A stretch of 64,000 nucleotides of DNA from Achromobacter pestifer. Lineage in GTDB: Bacteria > Pseudomonadota > Gammaproteobacteria > Burkholderiales > Burkholderiaceae_B. Made by a program: the position numbers and the translations under genes. The DNA lies in contig NZ_CP053985.1 in NCBI RefSeq assembly GCF_013267355.1, forward strand, positions 6,076,001 through 6,140,000, read 5' to 3'. A model generated the notes under the pieces. That model was not told the origin of the DNA. It saw only the letters and a list, made by a program, of their open reading frames with translations, and did no database searches. Position 1 is the stretch's first letter. Each line of letters opens with the position of its first letter. This document shows, piece after piece, positions 1 through 7,946 of this stretch.

Positions 1-96
1 GGGCACCTTGCCCAGTTCGCGGGCCGCCTTGGCAAAGCTGCCGTGGCGCGCGATGGCGTCCACCAGGATGAGCAGTTCGGGGGTGATGGCTTGCAT
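1..96 (-). CDS. LysR-type transcriptional regulator, N-terminal fragment
   Basis: Only the first 32 codons lie in the window; the gene runs off its left edge. They read as the start of a LysR helix-turn-helix domain, with the typical pattern of an opening hydrophobic helix, then H-G-S-F-x-K-A-A-R-E-L-G. An in-frame ATG at 117 would add seven residues, but the family normally starts about where the ATG at 96 falls. It is divergent from the pirin gene at 276, with a palindrome between them, so it may regulate that gene and itself. The effector domain is not visible, so no ligand can be suggested. Confidence 0.75.
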   Translation of the reverse strand, partial: MQAITPELLILVDAIARHGSFAKAARELGKVP

Positions 97-115
97 GGGT
101 GCGCCTGGAATTGCC

Positions 116-132
116 ATTCAAAAAATTTGAAT
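116..132. promoter_or_regulatory. LysR-type operator palindrome (candidate)
   Basis: A perfect inverted repeat, ATTCAAA-AAA-TTTGAAT, lies between the LysR fragment and the divergent pirin gene. Its core fits the T-N11-A pattern of LysR boxes (TCA...TGA). Its position just upstream of the regulator start suggests autoregulation plus control of the pirin. The binding protein is inferred from position only. Confidence 0.5.
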
Positions 133-275
133 GGTTCCGTCAAAATATAGCGCCAAACAGGTGGCCGTGCACGCGCACAATATCACTCATGCCGGTGGTG
201 CAGCGGCTTCCCTCCAGATGGTGGTGACCAAGCAAGGCTGCGCAACCATTCATATTATTGAAACAGGAGTCCACA

Positions 276-974
276 ATGCTTACCACTCGCCGCGCTGCTG
301 AACGGGGTCACGCCAACCATGGCTGGCTGGACTCGTTTCACACCTTTTCCTTCGCCAATTACTACGACCCGGCCAATATGGGCTTTGGCGCCCTGCGCGT
401 GATCAACGATGACCGCATCGCGGCTGGCCGCGGCTTCGGCACGCACGGCCATCGCGACATGGAGATCATCACCTATGTGCTGGATGGCGCGATCGCTCAC
501 AAGGACAGCATGGGCAGCGGTTCGACCATCCAGCCCGGTAACGTGCAGCGCATGAGCGCCGGCCGCGGCGTGATGCACTCCGAGTTCAATCCGCTGTCGG
601 ACCGTGAAACGCACATGCTGCAGATCTGGATCGAGCCCGACGTGACGGGCATTGCGCCCGAGTACGAAGAGCGCAGCTTCAGCGACGAGCAAAAGCGCGG
701 ACGCCTGCAAGCCCTGGTGTCGCCCGATGGCGCGGACGGCTCGATGAAGATCCATCAGGATGCGCGCCTGTATGGCGGGCTGTTCGACGGCGCCGAATCG
801 GCCGCGCTTGATCTGGCCGCCGGCCGCCGTGCCTGGGTGCACGTGGCCCGCGGCAGCCTGACGGTCAACGGCGTCGAACTCTCGGCCGGCGACGCGCTTG
901 CCATCACGGACGAGGCCCGCGTCGAGCTCTCGGGCGGCAAGGCCGCTGAAGTCCTGGTGTTCGACCTGGCGTGA
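276..974 (+). CDS. Pirin family protein (YhaK/quercetinase-like bicupin)
   Basis: A 232-residue pirin. These are iron-binding bicupin proteins; some members oxidise quercetin, others act as redox sensors. The four metal ligands of the N-terminal cupin are present as His57 and His59 (in G-T-H-G-H-R-D-M-E) and His101 and Glu103 (in V-M-H-S-E-F-N), the same spacing as in characterised pirins. The C-terminal cupin (about 135-232) lacks an obvious metal site, as is usual. The ATG at 276 is chosen because AGGAG lies seven bases upstream; a TTG at 258 is in frame but unlikely. A second pirin follows. No signal peptide is seen, so it is cytoplasmic. The substrate is not known. Confidence 0.9.
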   Translation: MLTTRRAAERGHANHGWLDSFHTFSFANYYDPANMGFGALRVINDDRIAAGRGFGTHGHRDMEIITYVLDGAIAHKDSMGSGSTIQPGNVQRMSAGRGVMHSEFNPLSDRETHMLQIWIEPDVTGIAPEYEERSFSDEQKRGRLQALVSPDGADGSMKIHQDARLYGGLFDGAESAALDLAAGRRAWVHVARGSLTVNGVELSAGDALAITDEARVELSGGKAAEVLVFDLA

Positions 975-1082
975 CCCGCAGCGGCGGGCGGACAGCAACG
1001 GTCCGCCCGCCGCCACTGTTTTTTCCCATGCAAGCGGCAGGCCTTAAGATGGGCCTTGGCCCCCAACCCGGAGAGTCCGATC

Positions 1083-1988
1083 ATGTCCACCTTGTCCGAA
1101 GCAGGCGAAAGCCAGATTGAATCCGTCGTGGTGCCGCGCACCAGCGACCTGGGCGGCTTTTCCGTGCGCCGCGCCATCCCGTCCGCGCAGCGCCGCACCG
1201 TCGGGCCGTTCGTCTTCCTGGATCATATGGGTCCGATCGAGTTTGCTGCCGGTTCGGGCATCGACGTGCGCCCGCATCCCCATATCGGCCTGTCCACCGT
1301 GACCTATCTGTACGAAGGATCCATGGTGCACCGAGACGGCGCCGGCAATACCCAGACCATTCTGCCCGGCGAGGTCAACTGGATGACTGCCGGCCGCGGC
1401 ATCGTGCATTCCGAGCGTTCCTCGCCTGAAAGCCGCCAGGCCGCGCAACGCCTCTGTGGCCTGCAGATCTGGGTGGGCTTGCCCAAGGAGCACGAGGAAA
1501 CCGATCCGGGGTTCACGCACTACGGACTGGATGCCCAGCCGGTGGTCGAAGGCGAGGGCGTGCGCGCCCAGGTGGTGGCGGGTTCACTATTTGGCAAGAC
1601 TTCTTCCGTGAAGACGCTGTCGCCGCTGTTCTATGGCGACATGCAGTTGCAGGCCGGCGCGACCACGGTGCTGCCGGCCGAGCATGAAGAGCGCGCCGCC
1701 TATCTGGCGCAAGGCACGGTCGAGATCGACGGCCAGGAATTCGAAAGCGGCCGCCTGATTGTGTTCGCGCCGGGCCGTCCCGTGCAGATCCGCGCCAAGA
1801 CCGCGGCGCGCTTCGCCGTGCTGGGCGGCGAGCCCCTGGACGGGCCGCGCTTCATTTGGTGGAACTTCGTCTCCAGCAGCAAGGACCGCATCGAACAAGC
1901 CAAGCAGGATTGGCAGCGCAACCGCTTCGACCAGGTCGTGCCGGGCGACGAGACCGAATACATCCCGCTGCCCGAGCCGCGCGCCTGA
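1083..1988 (+). CDS. Pirin family protein, second copy (long form)
   Basis: A 301-residue pirin of the longer class. The metal site is intact: His65 and His67 in R-P-H-P-H-I-G and His109 with Glu111 in I-V-H-S-E-R. The C-terminal cupin ends with an F-I-W-W-N-F-V segment typical of the longer pirins. GGAGAG precedes the ATG at 1083. It follows the first pirin by 108 bases on the same strand and the two are only distantly alike, so this is an association of two different pirin subfamilies rather than a recent duplication. The role is probably cytoplasmic and redox-related; the substrate is not known. Confidence 0.9.
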   Translation: MSTLSEAGESQIESVVVPRTSDLGGFSVRRAIPSAQRRTVGPFVFLDHMGPIEFAAGSGIDVRPHPHIGLSTVTYLYEGSMVHRDGAGNTQTILPGEVNWMTAGRGIVHSERSSPESRQAAQRLCGLQIWVGLPKEHEETDPGFTHYGLDAQPVVEGEGVRAQVVAGSLFGKTSSVKTLSPLFYGDMQLQAGATTVLPAEHEERAAYLAQGTVEIDGQEFESGRLIVFAPGRPVQIRAKTAARFAVLGGEPLDGPRFIWWNFVSSSKDRIEQAKQDWQRNRFDQVVPGDETEYIPLPEPRA

Positions 1989-2078
1989 GCCGGCACGCAA
2001 GCCGGCCGCGCGCAATCGCCGCGCGGCCGGGGGTATGATGCGCCTCCGACCCCAACAACAAAACGGGATGGAGACATC

Positions 2079-3056
2079 ATGCATCGCTACACATTCAACA
2101 CGCTGCGCGGCCTGGCCGCGCTGGCGCTGATCCAGGGCGCCTCGGCGGCGCTCGCCGCCGGCTATCCGGCCAAGCCCATCACCTTCATCGTGCCCTACAC
2201 CGCAGGCGGCACCACCGACCTGGTGGCGCGCACGGCGGGTCAGAAAGTGGCTGAAAAGCTGGGCCAGCCCGTCATCGTCGAGAACCGCCCTGGCGCGGGC
2301 GGCAATATCGGCATGGACGCCGTGGCCAAGGCCGCGCCCGACGGCTACACCATCGGCTTCGGCGCGATTTCCACGAATGCCCTGAATCCCTTCGTCTACC
2401 CGTCCATGCCTTTCGATCCCACCAAGGATTTCACGGGCGTCAGCATGCTGGGCGCGTCCACCGTGGTGCTGGAGGTCGGCCCGGCGCTGAAGGTCGACAG
2501 CGTCAAGGATCTGGTCGCTTATGCCAAGCAGCATCCCGGCACCTCGTTCGGCACGCCGGGCACTGGCACCTCCATGCATCTGGCCGGCGTGATGTTCGAC
2601 CAGCTGACCGGCGCCGGCATGCAGCACATTCCGTACAAGGGCAGCGCGCAGGGCCTGAACGACCTGCTGGGCGGGCATCTGCCAGTGATGTTCGACAATC
2701 TGCCGGCGTCGCTGCCGCACATCAAGGCGGGCAAGGTGCATGCGCTGGCGGTGACGGGCAGCAAGCGCGCGCCTGCCTTGCCGGACGTGCCGACGCTGGC
2801 CGAGCTGGGCTACGAGGCGGCCGTGGTGGATCCGTGGTTCGCGGTTTATGGCCCGGCGAAGATGTCGCCCGAGGTGACCAAGGCCCTGAGCGAAGCCTTC
2901 CAATGGGCGCTGGCCTTGCCGGAAGTGAAGACCAAGCTGGAGCAGGCCGGCTTCATGCCGTATGGCTCCACGCCGCAGGAAGTGGAGCGCCTGACCCAGA
3001 GCCAGCACGAAGCCTTCAAGGCTCTGTCGCAAAAAGTGAAGCTGTCGGCCGACTGA
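2079..3056 (+). CDS. Bug-family tripartite tricarboxylate receptor (TctC-like)
   Basis: A 325-residue periplasmic solute receptor. A cleavable signal peptide of about 27 residues ends in A-L-A-A. Bug hallmarks follow: Y-P-A-K-P-I-T-F-I-V-P at the mature N-terminus, a G-G-T-T-D-L-V-A-R loop, N-R-P-G-A-G-G-N and P-D-G-Y-T. These proteins bind small carboxylates or amides and normally feed TctAB membrane subunits, but none are encoded nearby. It lies downstream of the pirins in the same direction and convergent with the iron transporter. The ligand cannot be predicted. GGAGA precedes the ATG. Confidence 0.92.
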   Translation: MHRYTFNTLRGLAALALIQGASAALAAGYPAKPITFIVPYTAGGTTDLVARTAGQKVAEKLGQPVIVENRPGAGGNIGMDAVAKAAPDGYTIGFGAISTNALNPFVYPSMPFDPTKDFTGVSMLGASTVVLEVGPALKVDSVKDLVAYAKQHPGTSFGTPGTGTSMHLAGVMFDQLTGAGMQHIPYKGSAQGLNDLLGGHLPVMFDNLPASLPHIKAGKVHALAVTGSKRAPALPDVPTLAELGYEAAVVDPWFAVYGPAKMSPEVTKALSEAFQWALALPEVKTKLEQAGFMPYGSTPQEVERLTQSQHEAFKALSQKVKLSAD

Positions 3057-3071
3057 GCGGCCAGGCTAACC

Positions 3072-3848
3072 TCAGCGGCCGCGGGCGTAGGCTTGCTCGC
3101 GCCGCTCTTCCAGCGCTTCGCGGCGGATGAAATCGCGCACGAAGTCGCTGGCCGGATGATGGTGCAGGTTATAGGGCGTGTCCCACTGCGCGATGCTGCC
3201 CTTGGACATGACGCCGATGCGGTCGGCGATGGCGAAGGCTTCGGCCTGGTTGTGCGTCACCAGGATGGCCGTGTGGCCGGTGGTCTTGAGGATGTCGCGC
3301 ACCTCGAAGGCCAGGCGTTCGCGCGTGTCCACGTCCAGGTTCGAGAACGGCTCATCCAGCAGCAGCAGGTCGGGCGAGGGCGCCAGCGCGCGCGCCAGCG
3401 CCACGCGTTGCTGCTGGCCGCCGGAGATCTCGTGCGGATAACTGTTGGCGGCATGCGCCAGGCCCACCAGTTCCAGCATTTCCTCCACGCGGCGCGCGCG
3501 CTCCGGGCGCGCCAGCTTGCGCAGGCCGAAGGCCACGTTCAGCGCCACCGTCAGGTGCGGGAACAGCGCGTAATCCTGGAACATCATGCCCACGCGGCGA
3601 TGCTCGGGCGCCACCTGCACGGTGGGCGAGGAAATGACGGTGCCGTCCAGCAGGATGCGGCCGGCCCGCACCGGCTCGAAGCCGGCAATGGCGCGCAGCA
3701 CCGTGGTCTTGCCGCAGCCGGACTCGCCCAGCAGGCAGCCGATATGGCCCACGGGCAGGCCCAGCGTCAGGTCCTGCACCACGGGCTTGAGGCCCGCGGG
3801 AGTGTCGTAGGCGAGGGAAAGGTGATCGAGTTCTAACAGATCGGGCAC
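3072..3848 (-). CDS. fbpC: Ferric iron ABC transporter ATPase (FbpC/AfuC type)
   Basis: A 258-residue ABC ATPase. It has Walker A G-E-S-G-C-G-K-T, the Q-loop in F-Q-D-Y-A-L-F-P, the signature I-S-G-G-Q-Q-Q-R, Walker B L-L-L-L-D-E-P and the switch histidine in V-T-H-N. The GTG at 3848 has GGGA upstream; a TTG at 3857, overlapping the permease stop, is the alternative. It is last in an fbpA-fbpB-fbpC order and energises iron(III) import. It stops soon after the ATPase core and lacks the C-terminal TOBE/regulatory extension (about 90 residues) present in many FbpC proteins. Assignment to iron rests on its neighbours; the ATPase alone would also fit spermidine or thiamine importers. Confidence 0.88.
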   Translation of the reverse strand: MPDLLELDHLSLAYDTPAGLKPVVQDLTLGLPVGHIGCLLGESGCGKTTVLRAIAGFEPVRAGRILLDGTVISSPTVQVAPEHRRVGMMFQDYALFPHLTVALNVAFGLRKLARPERARRVEEMLELVGLAHAANSYPHEISGGQQQRVALARALAPSPDLLLLDEPFSNLDVDTRERLAFEVRDILKTTGHTAILVTHNQAEAFAIADRIGVMSKGSIAQWDTPYNLHHHPASDFVRDFIRREALEERREQAYARGR

Positions 3849-3853
3849 GATGA

Positions 3854-5524
3854 TCAATGTCCCATTTTCAGATTGGTGCGCGCCAGCAGGATGACGGGGA
3901 ACAGGCCGGCCAGCACGATGGCCAGCGCCGCGACGGCGCCTTCTTCATAGGTGCCGCGGGCCGCTTCCGCATAGAGCCAGGTGGCGAGCGTGTCGAAATT
4001 CATGGGCCGCAACAGCAGCGTGGCGGGCAATTCCTTCATGGCGTCCACGAACACCAGCAGGGCGCTGGCCGCCAGCGCCGGGCGCAACAGCGGCAGGTGC
4101 ACGCGGCGCAGCGTGCCGGCCGAGCTTTCGCCCAAGAGGCGCGAAGCCTGCTCCAGCGACGGCGGGATGCGGGCCAGGCCGGCCTCCAGCGCGCCGGTCG
4201 AAATCGCCAGGAAACGGATGGCGTAGGCGCACACCAGCGCACCCATCGAGCCCATCAGGAACAGGCCCGTGCCACCGAATATTTTGGCCACCGCGGTGTC
4301 GATCCAGACGAACGGCGTCAGCAGGCCGATGGCCAGCACGGTGCCGGGCACCGCGTAGCCCAGGCTGGCGATGCGCGCGCAGGCGCGGCCCGGATTGAAG
4401 CCGGAGCTTTCGCGCAGCGTGCGTCCGGCCCAGGCCACGATCAGCCCGCACAGCAAGGTGACGATGGTGGCGCTGAAGGCGACGATCAGGGTATTGCTCA
4501 AACCGTTCAGCAACTGGTGCGACACCCCGCCCACCAGATGCAGCCGCTTATAGGTTTCCACGATCAGATAGAGCGCGGGCGCGACAAAACCGATCAGTAC
4601 CGGTATCCAGCCCAGCACCGCGGCCACGGCCGCGCCCGGGCCGTGCAGGCGGCGCGGCTGCATCGGGCGCATGCGCTGCGTGTTGGCGTAGCGCTGGCGC
4701 TTGCGGCCATGGCGTTCCAGGAGGATCAGCCCGATCACGATCGCCAGCATGGTCAGCGCGATCTGCGCGGCGCCCGCCAGGTCCGAGCGCGTGACCCAGG
4801 TGGTGTAGACCGACACGGTCAGCGTCTGCACGCCCAGGAATTCGGACGCGCCGATATCGTTCAGCGTTTCCAGCAGCGCCAGGCTCACGCCCACCACGAT
4901 GGCGGGCCGGGCCAGCGGCAGGGCGACCCGGAAGAACACCGCGATGCGGCCGGCGCCCAGCGTGCGGGCCGCTTCCAGCAGGCTTGCGGCCTGCGTCATG
5001 AACATGACGCGGGTGCTCAGGTACACATAGGGGTAGAGCACGAAGCCCAGCACGAAGATTGCGCCGTAGATCGAACGCAGGTCCGGCAGGCGGAACTGGC
5101 GCGGGCTGTCGTAGCCCAGCAGCGCGCGGATCGCGGTCTGTATCGGGCCGATGGGATGCAGCAGGTCCAGATAGGCGAAGGCGATGATGTAGGTCGGCAC
5201 CGCCAACGGCAGCAACAGCGCCCAGGTCAGCACGCGCCGGGTAGGGAAGTCGTAGGCGGTCACCAGCCAGGCCGCGCCGGTGCCCAGCAGGGTGACCAGC
5301 ACGCCCACGCCGGCCAGCAGCATGGCGGTATTGGCCAGCGCCTGGGGCAGCACGTAGCTGGCCAGATGCTGCCAATGCGAGAGTTCGCCGCCCAGCGCCC
5401 ACCACCCCAACGTCAGGACGGGCGCCAATACGGCCAGCGCGATCAGGGCGGCGCCGGCCAGCCAGCCGGCCCCGCGTTCAGTCCAGCGCAGACGCAGCGG
5501 CCGGGGCAAAGAATCTGTGTGCAT
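3854..5524 (-). CDS. fbpB: Ferric iron ABC transporter permease (FbpB type)
   Basis: A 556-residue fused permease with about twelve membrane segments. It is two homologous six-helix halves, each with an EAA-type loop that contacts the ATPase (E-A-A-R-T-L-G-A-G in the first half, Q-A-S-R-L-L-G-E-S in the second). This double-length layout is typical of FbpB/SfuB iron permeases. The stop codon abuts or overlaps the start of the ATPase gene, showing translational coupling. The gene is separated from the binding protein by 145 bases containing a strong hairpin. It acts in the inner membrane. Confidence 0.92.
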   Translation of the reverse strand: MHTDSLPRPLRLRWTERGAGWLAGAALIALAVLAPVLTLGWWALGGELSHWQHLASYVLPQALANTAMLLAGVGVLVTLLGTGAAWLVTAYDFPTRRVLTWALLLPLAVPTYIIAFAYLDLLHPIGPIQTAIRALLGYDSPRQFRLPDLRSIYGAIFVLGFVLYPYVYLSTRVMFMTQAASLLEAARTLGAGRIAVFFRVALPLARPAIVVGVSLALLETLNDIGASEFLGVQTLTVSVYTTWVTRSDLAGAAQIALTMLAIVIGLILLERHGRKRQRYANTQRMRPMQPRRLHGPGAAVAAVLGWIPVLIGFVAPALYLIVETYKRLHLVGGVSHQLLNGLSNTLIVAFSATIVTLLCGLIVAWAGRTLRESSGFNPGRACARIASLGYAVPGTVLAIGLLTPFVWIDTAVAKIFGGTGLFLMGSMGALVCAYAIRFLAISTGALEAGLARIPPSLEQASRLLGESSAGTLRRVHLPLLRPALAASALLVFVDAMKELPATLLLRPMNFDTLATWLYAEAARGTYEEGAVAALAIVLAGLFPVILLARTNLKMGH

Positions 5525-5552
5525 GCTTCAAAGTCGATTGCATCAATGGCAA

Positions 5553-5583
5553 GGCCTGCTCCCTCCAAAAAAGGGAGCAGGCC
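5553..5583 (-). terminator. Strong hairpin between iron-binding protein and permease genes
   Basis: A perfect 12-bp stem (GGCCTGCTCCCT with AGGGAGCAGGCC) encloses a seven-base loop. There is no T-run on the minus strand after the stem, so it is probably a partial attenuator or mRNA-stabilising element that keeps binding-protein mRNA in excess over permease mRNA, as is common in importer operons. Confidence 0.6.
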
Positions 5584-5669
5584 CTACGCGCGGGCCTGGA
5601 CGCAGCCCCCGCGTTTGTCACTGCCGCATGGTTGCGCCGCGCCGCAAGGCGTGGCGCTCCACGGGCTTA

Positions 5670-6713
5670 TCAGTTGTCGAAACCGACCTTGTCCACCAGT
5701 TCGCTGGCTTGCTTGCGATGCTTGGCGATCTCGGTCAGGGGCAGCGGGTCCACCTTCAGCTCGCCGAAGCTGGCGATCACGGGGTCCAGCTTCACGCCCT
5801 TGCGGACGGGGTATTCATAGTTGGCCTGAGCGTACAGGGCCTGGGCGGGTTCGGACACCAGGAAGTCCAGCAGCTTGACCGCGTTGGCCTTGTTCGGCGC
5901 GTGGGCGGCAACGGCGGCGCCGCTGACGTTCACGTGCGTGCCGCCGCTCTTGGCGTTGGCGAAGGTCGGGCGGATGACCTTGATGGCGTCGCCCCACTTG
6001 CGCGCGTCCGTGCCGGGTTCCGCATTCTTCATGTGGCCGACATAATAGGCATTGGCCAGGCCGATGTCGCAGATGCCGCCCAGGATGTCGCGGGCCACGT
6101 CGCGGTCGCCGCCGGCAGCCTTGCGGGCCAGGTTGGCCTTGACGCCGCGCAGCCATTTTTCAGTGGCTTCCGCGCCGTCATGCGCGATCATGGAGGCGAC
6201 CAGCGCGGTGTTGTAGGGATGCTGGCCCGAGCGGATGCAGACCTTGCCCTTCCACTTGGGGTCGGCCAGGTCTTCGTAGCGGAAGGCTTCCAGCTTCAGG
6301 TCCTTTTCCACGTACAGCACGCGGTCGCGCAGCGACAGGGCGTACCACTTGCCGTCGGCGCCGCGCAGGTTGGCGGGGATGACGGATTCCAGGGTTTGCG
6401 ACTTGACCGACTGCGTCACGCCGCCATCGACCAGATCCAGCAGGTTGCCGATGTCCACGGTCATCAGCACGTCGGCGGGCGACTTGGCGCCTTCGGCCTT
6501 GACGCGTTCCAGCAGGCCGTCCTTGACGAAGACCGTATTGACCTTGATGCCGCTTTCCTTGGTGAAGGCGTCCAGCAGCGGCTGGATCAGCTTGGGTTCC
6601 CGGGTGGTGTAGAGGCTGACTTCCTCGGCGGCGTTGGCCGACACGGTGAAGGCGGCGGCGCCGGCCAGCGCCAGGGCGCGCAGCAGCGAATTCAATTGGG
6701 GACGCTTATTCAT
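5670..6713 (-). CDS. fbpA: Iron(III)-binding periplasmic protein (FbpA/FutA type)
   Basis: A 347-residue periplasmic receptor for ferric iron. A signal peptide of about 28 residues ends in S-A-N-A-A. The mature chain starts E-E-V-S-L-Y-T-T-R-E, as in FbpA/FutA proteins. The paired tyrosines that coordinate iron are visible in D-I-G-L-A-N-A-Y-Y-V-G-H. AGGAG lies just upstream of the ATG at 6713, and a Fur-like box lies 80-100 bases upstream, so it is expected to be induced in iron starvation. It heads the operon with the permease and ATPase genes. Confidence 0.93.
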   Translation of the reverse strand: MNKRPQLNSLLRALALAGAAAFTVSANAAEEVSLYTTREPKLIQPLLDAFTKESGIKVNTVFVKDGLLERVKAEGAKSPADVLMTVDIGNLLDLVDGGVTQSVKSQTLESVIPANLRGADGKWYALSLRDRVLYVEKDLKLEAFRYEDLADPKWKGKVCIRSGQHPYNTALVASMIAHDGAEATEKWLRGVKANLARKAAGGDRDVARDILGGICDIGLANAYYVGHMKNAEPGTDARKWGDAIKVIRPTFANAKSGGTHVNVSGAAVAAHAPNKANAVKLLDFLVSEPAQALYAQANYEYPVRKGVKLDPVIASFGELKVDPLPLTEIAKHRKQASELVDKVGFDN

Positions 6714-7049
6714 GAGGAGGTGCTCCGGCTAGGGCTGCAGAAGGAATCCAGGGTGTCCCGGGCTTCCCGCTGCTCAAAACAGTCTGCTAACGAAAATGAT
6801 TATCAAATGAGAACGCGACGATAACAGGAAGCAAAGCGGCATTCAACTATTCGTAAGTCGGACAGGTATCGGGCTTGATCCCCATCAATACGGCATAAGC
6901 GTATTACGGAATAATGAGAGCAGTTATCATCGGGACCCTGTAGAATAGGGTCAACCCTAATGCCGGCCGCGTCTTTTTTGCGGCACGGAATGACCCAGCG
7001 GCACAAGCCGGGCGCATTGCCCGGGGCGGTCGCCCTTATTTGATACGAC
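6714..7049. other. Divergent intergenic region between fbpA and fpr
   Basis: This 336-base region carries no gene. It holds the Fur-like box for fbpA, then two candidate operators nearer fpr: an inverted repeat AATACG-N7-CGTATT at 6887-6905 and AGGGT-CA-ACCCT at 6947-6958. A TAGAAT hexamer at 6941-6946 could be the fpr -10 element, but I see no good -35 hexamer. The protein binding either repeat is unknown. Confidence 0.5.
6792..6810. promoter_or_regulatory. Fur box (candidate) upstream of fbpA
   Basis: Read on the minus strand, the 19-mer matches the Fur consensus at 13 of 19 positions by hand count, including an unbroken TGATAATCATT core. It is the only AT-rich, NAT-rich segment in the fbpA promoter. 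The iron importer it precedes makes Fur control likely. Confidence 0.7.
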
Positions 7050-7826
7050 ATGGCTGCTTTCAACACTGAGCGCGTACTAAGCGTGCACCACTGGAACGAC
7101 ACCCTGTTTTCCTTCACCACGACGCGTGACTCGGCCTTGCGGTTCCACAATGGCCACTTCGTGATGATCGGATTGGAAGTTGAAGGCAAGCCCCTGCTGC
7201 GGGCCTACAGCATCGCCAGCGCCAACTATGAAGAGAACCTCGAGTTCCTCAGCATCAAGGTGCAGAACGGTCCGCTCACGTCGCGCCTGCAGCATCTGAA
7301 GGAAGGCGACACCATCCTGGTCAGCCGCAAGCCCGTGGGCACGCTGGTCGTCGACGACCTGAAGCCGGGCAAGCACCTGTTCCTGTTCGGCACGGGCACG
7401 GGCCTGGCGCCGTTCATGAGCATCATCAAGGATCCGGACGTCTACGAACGCTTCGACAAGGTCATCCTGGTGCATGGCGTGCGTTGGGTCAGCGAGCTGG
7501 CCTATGCCGACTTCATCGAAAAGGAACTGCCGGACAACGAGTTCTTCGGCGATGTGGTGCGCGAGAAGCTCGTGTATTACCCGACGGTCACGCGCGAACC
7601 GTTCCGCAACCAAGGCCGCATTACCGAGCTGATGGAAAACGGCAAGCTGTGCGCGGACATCGGCATTCCCCAGATCAACCCGGAAACCGACCGCGCCATG
7701 ATCTGCGGCAGCCCCCATATGCTGGCCGACATCAGCGCCATGCTGGACAAGCGCGGCTTCACGGTATCGCCGGGCGTGGGCCAGCCGGGCGACTACGTGG
7801 TCGAGCGCGCATTCGTGGACAAATAA
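7050..7826 (+). CDS. fpr: Ferredoxin/flavodoxin-NADP(+) reductase
   Basis: A 258-residue FAD enzyme that moves electrons between NADPH and ferredoxin or flavodoxin, in the cytoplasm. The FAD site is seen as R-A-Y-S-I-A-S at about residue 50. The NADP site is G-T-G-T-G-L-A-P-F followed by H-G-V-R, and there is a C-G-S-P-H-M motif near residue 215. The C-terminus V-E-R-A-F-V-D-K is typical of bacterial subclass I Fpr enzymes, which use an extended C-terminus rather than the plant tyrosine. The full length matches the family. A strong terminator follows, so it is monocistronic. In other bacteria fpr is induced by superoxide or linked to iron metabolism. Confidence 0.95.
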   Translation: MAAFNTERVLSVHHWNDTLFSFTTTRDSALRFHNGHFVMIGLEVEGKPLLRAYSIASANYEENLEFLSIKVQNGPLTSRLQHLKEGDTILVSRKPVGTLVVDDLKPGKHLFLFGTGTGLAPFMSIIKDPDVYERFDKVILVHGVRWVSELAYADFIEKELPDNEFFGDVVREKLVYYPTVTREPFRNQGRITELMENGKLCADIGIPQINPETDRAMICGSPHMLADISAMLDKRGFTVSPGVGQPGDYVVERAFVDK

Positions 7827-7850
7827 GTCCCGGCGCAGGCTCCAAGCCAG

Positions 7851-7881
7851 AAACCCATCGCAGCGATGCGATGGGTTTTTT
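7851..7881 (+). terminator. Rho-independent terminator after fpr
   Basis: A perfect 12-bp stem (AAACCCATCGCA with TGCGATGGGTTT) and a GCGA tetraloop are followed by a run of six T. Confidence 0.92.
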
Positions 7882-7946
7882 GTTTTCTGGCGCCGTACAA
7901 CACCGTCGTGGCGGGCCTGCGCACCGCCGCCCGCAGGCGTTCCGGC

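Noticed and set aside
3857..5878. Open frame of 673 codons antisense to the iron permease
   Set aside because: Gln/Arg/His-rich composition without domains; the permease on the other strand is full length with membrane helices.
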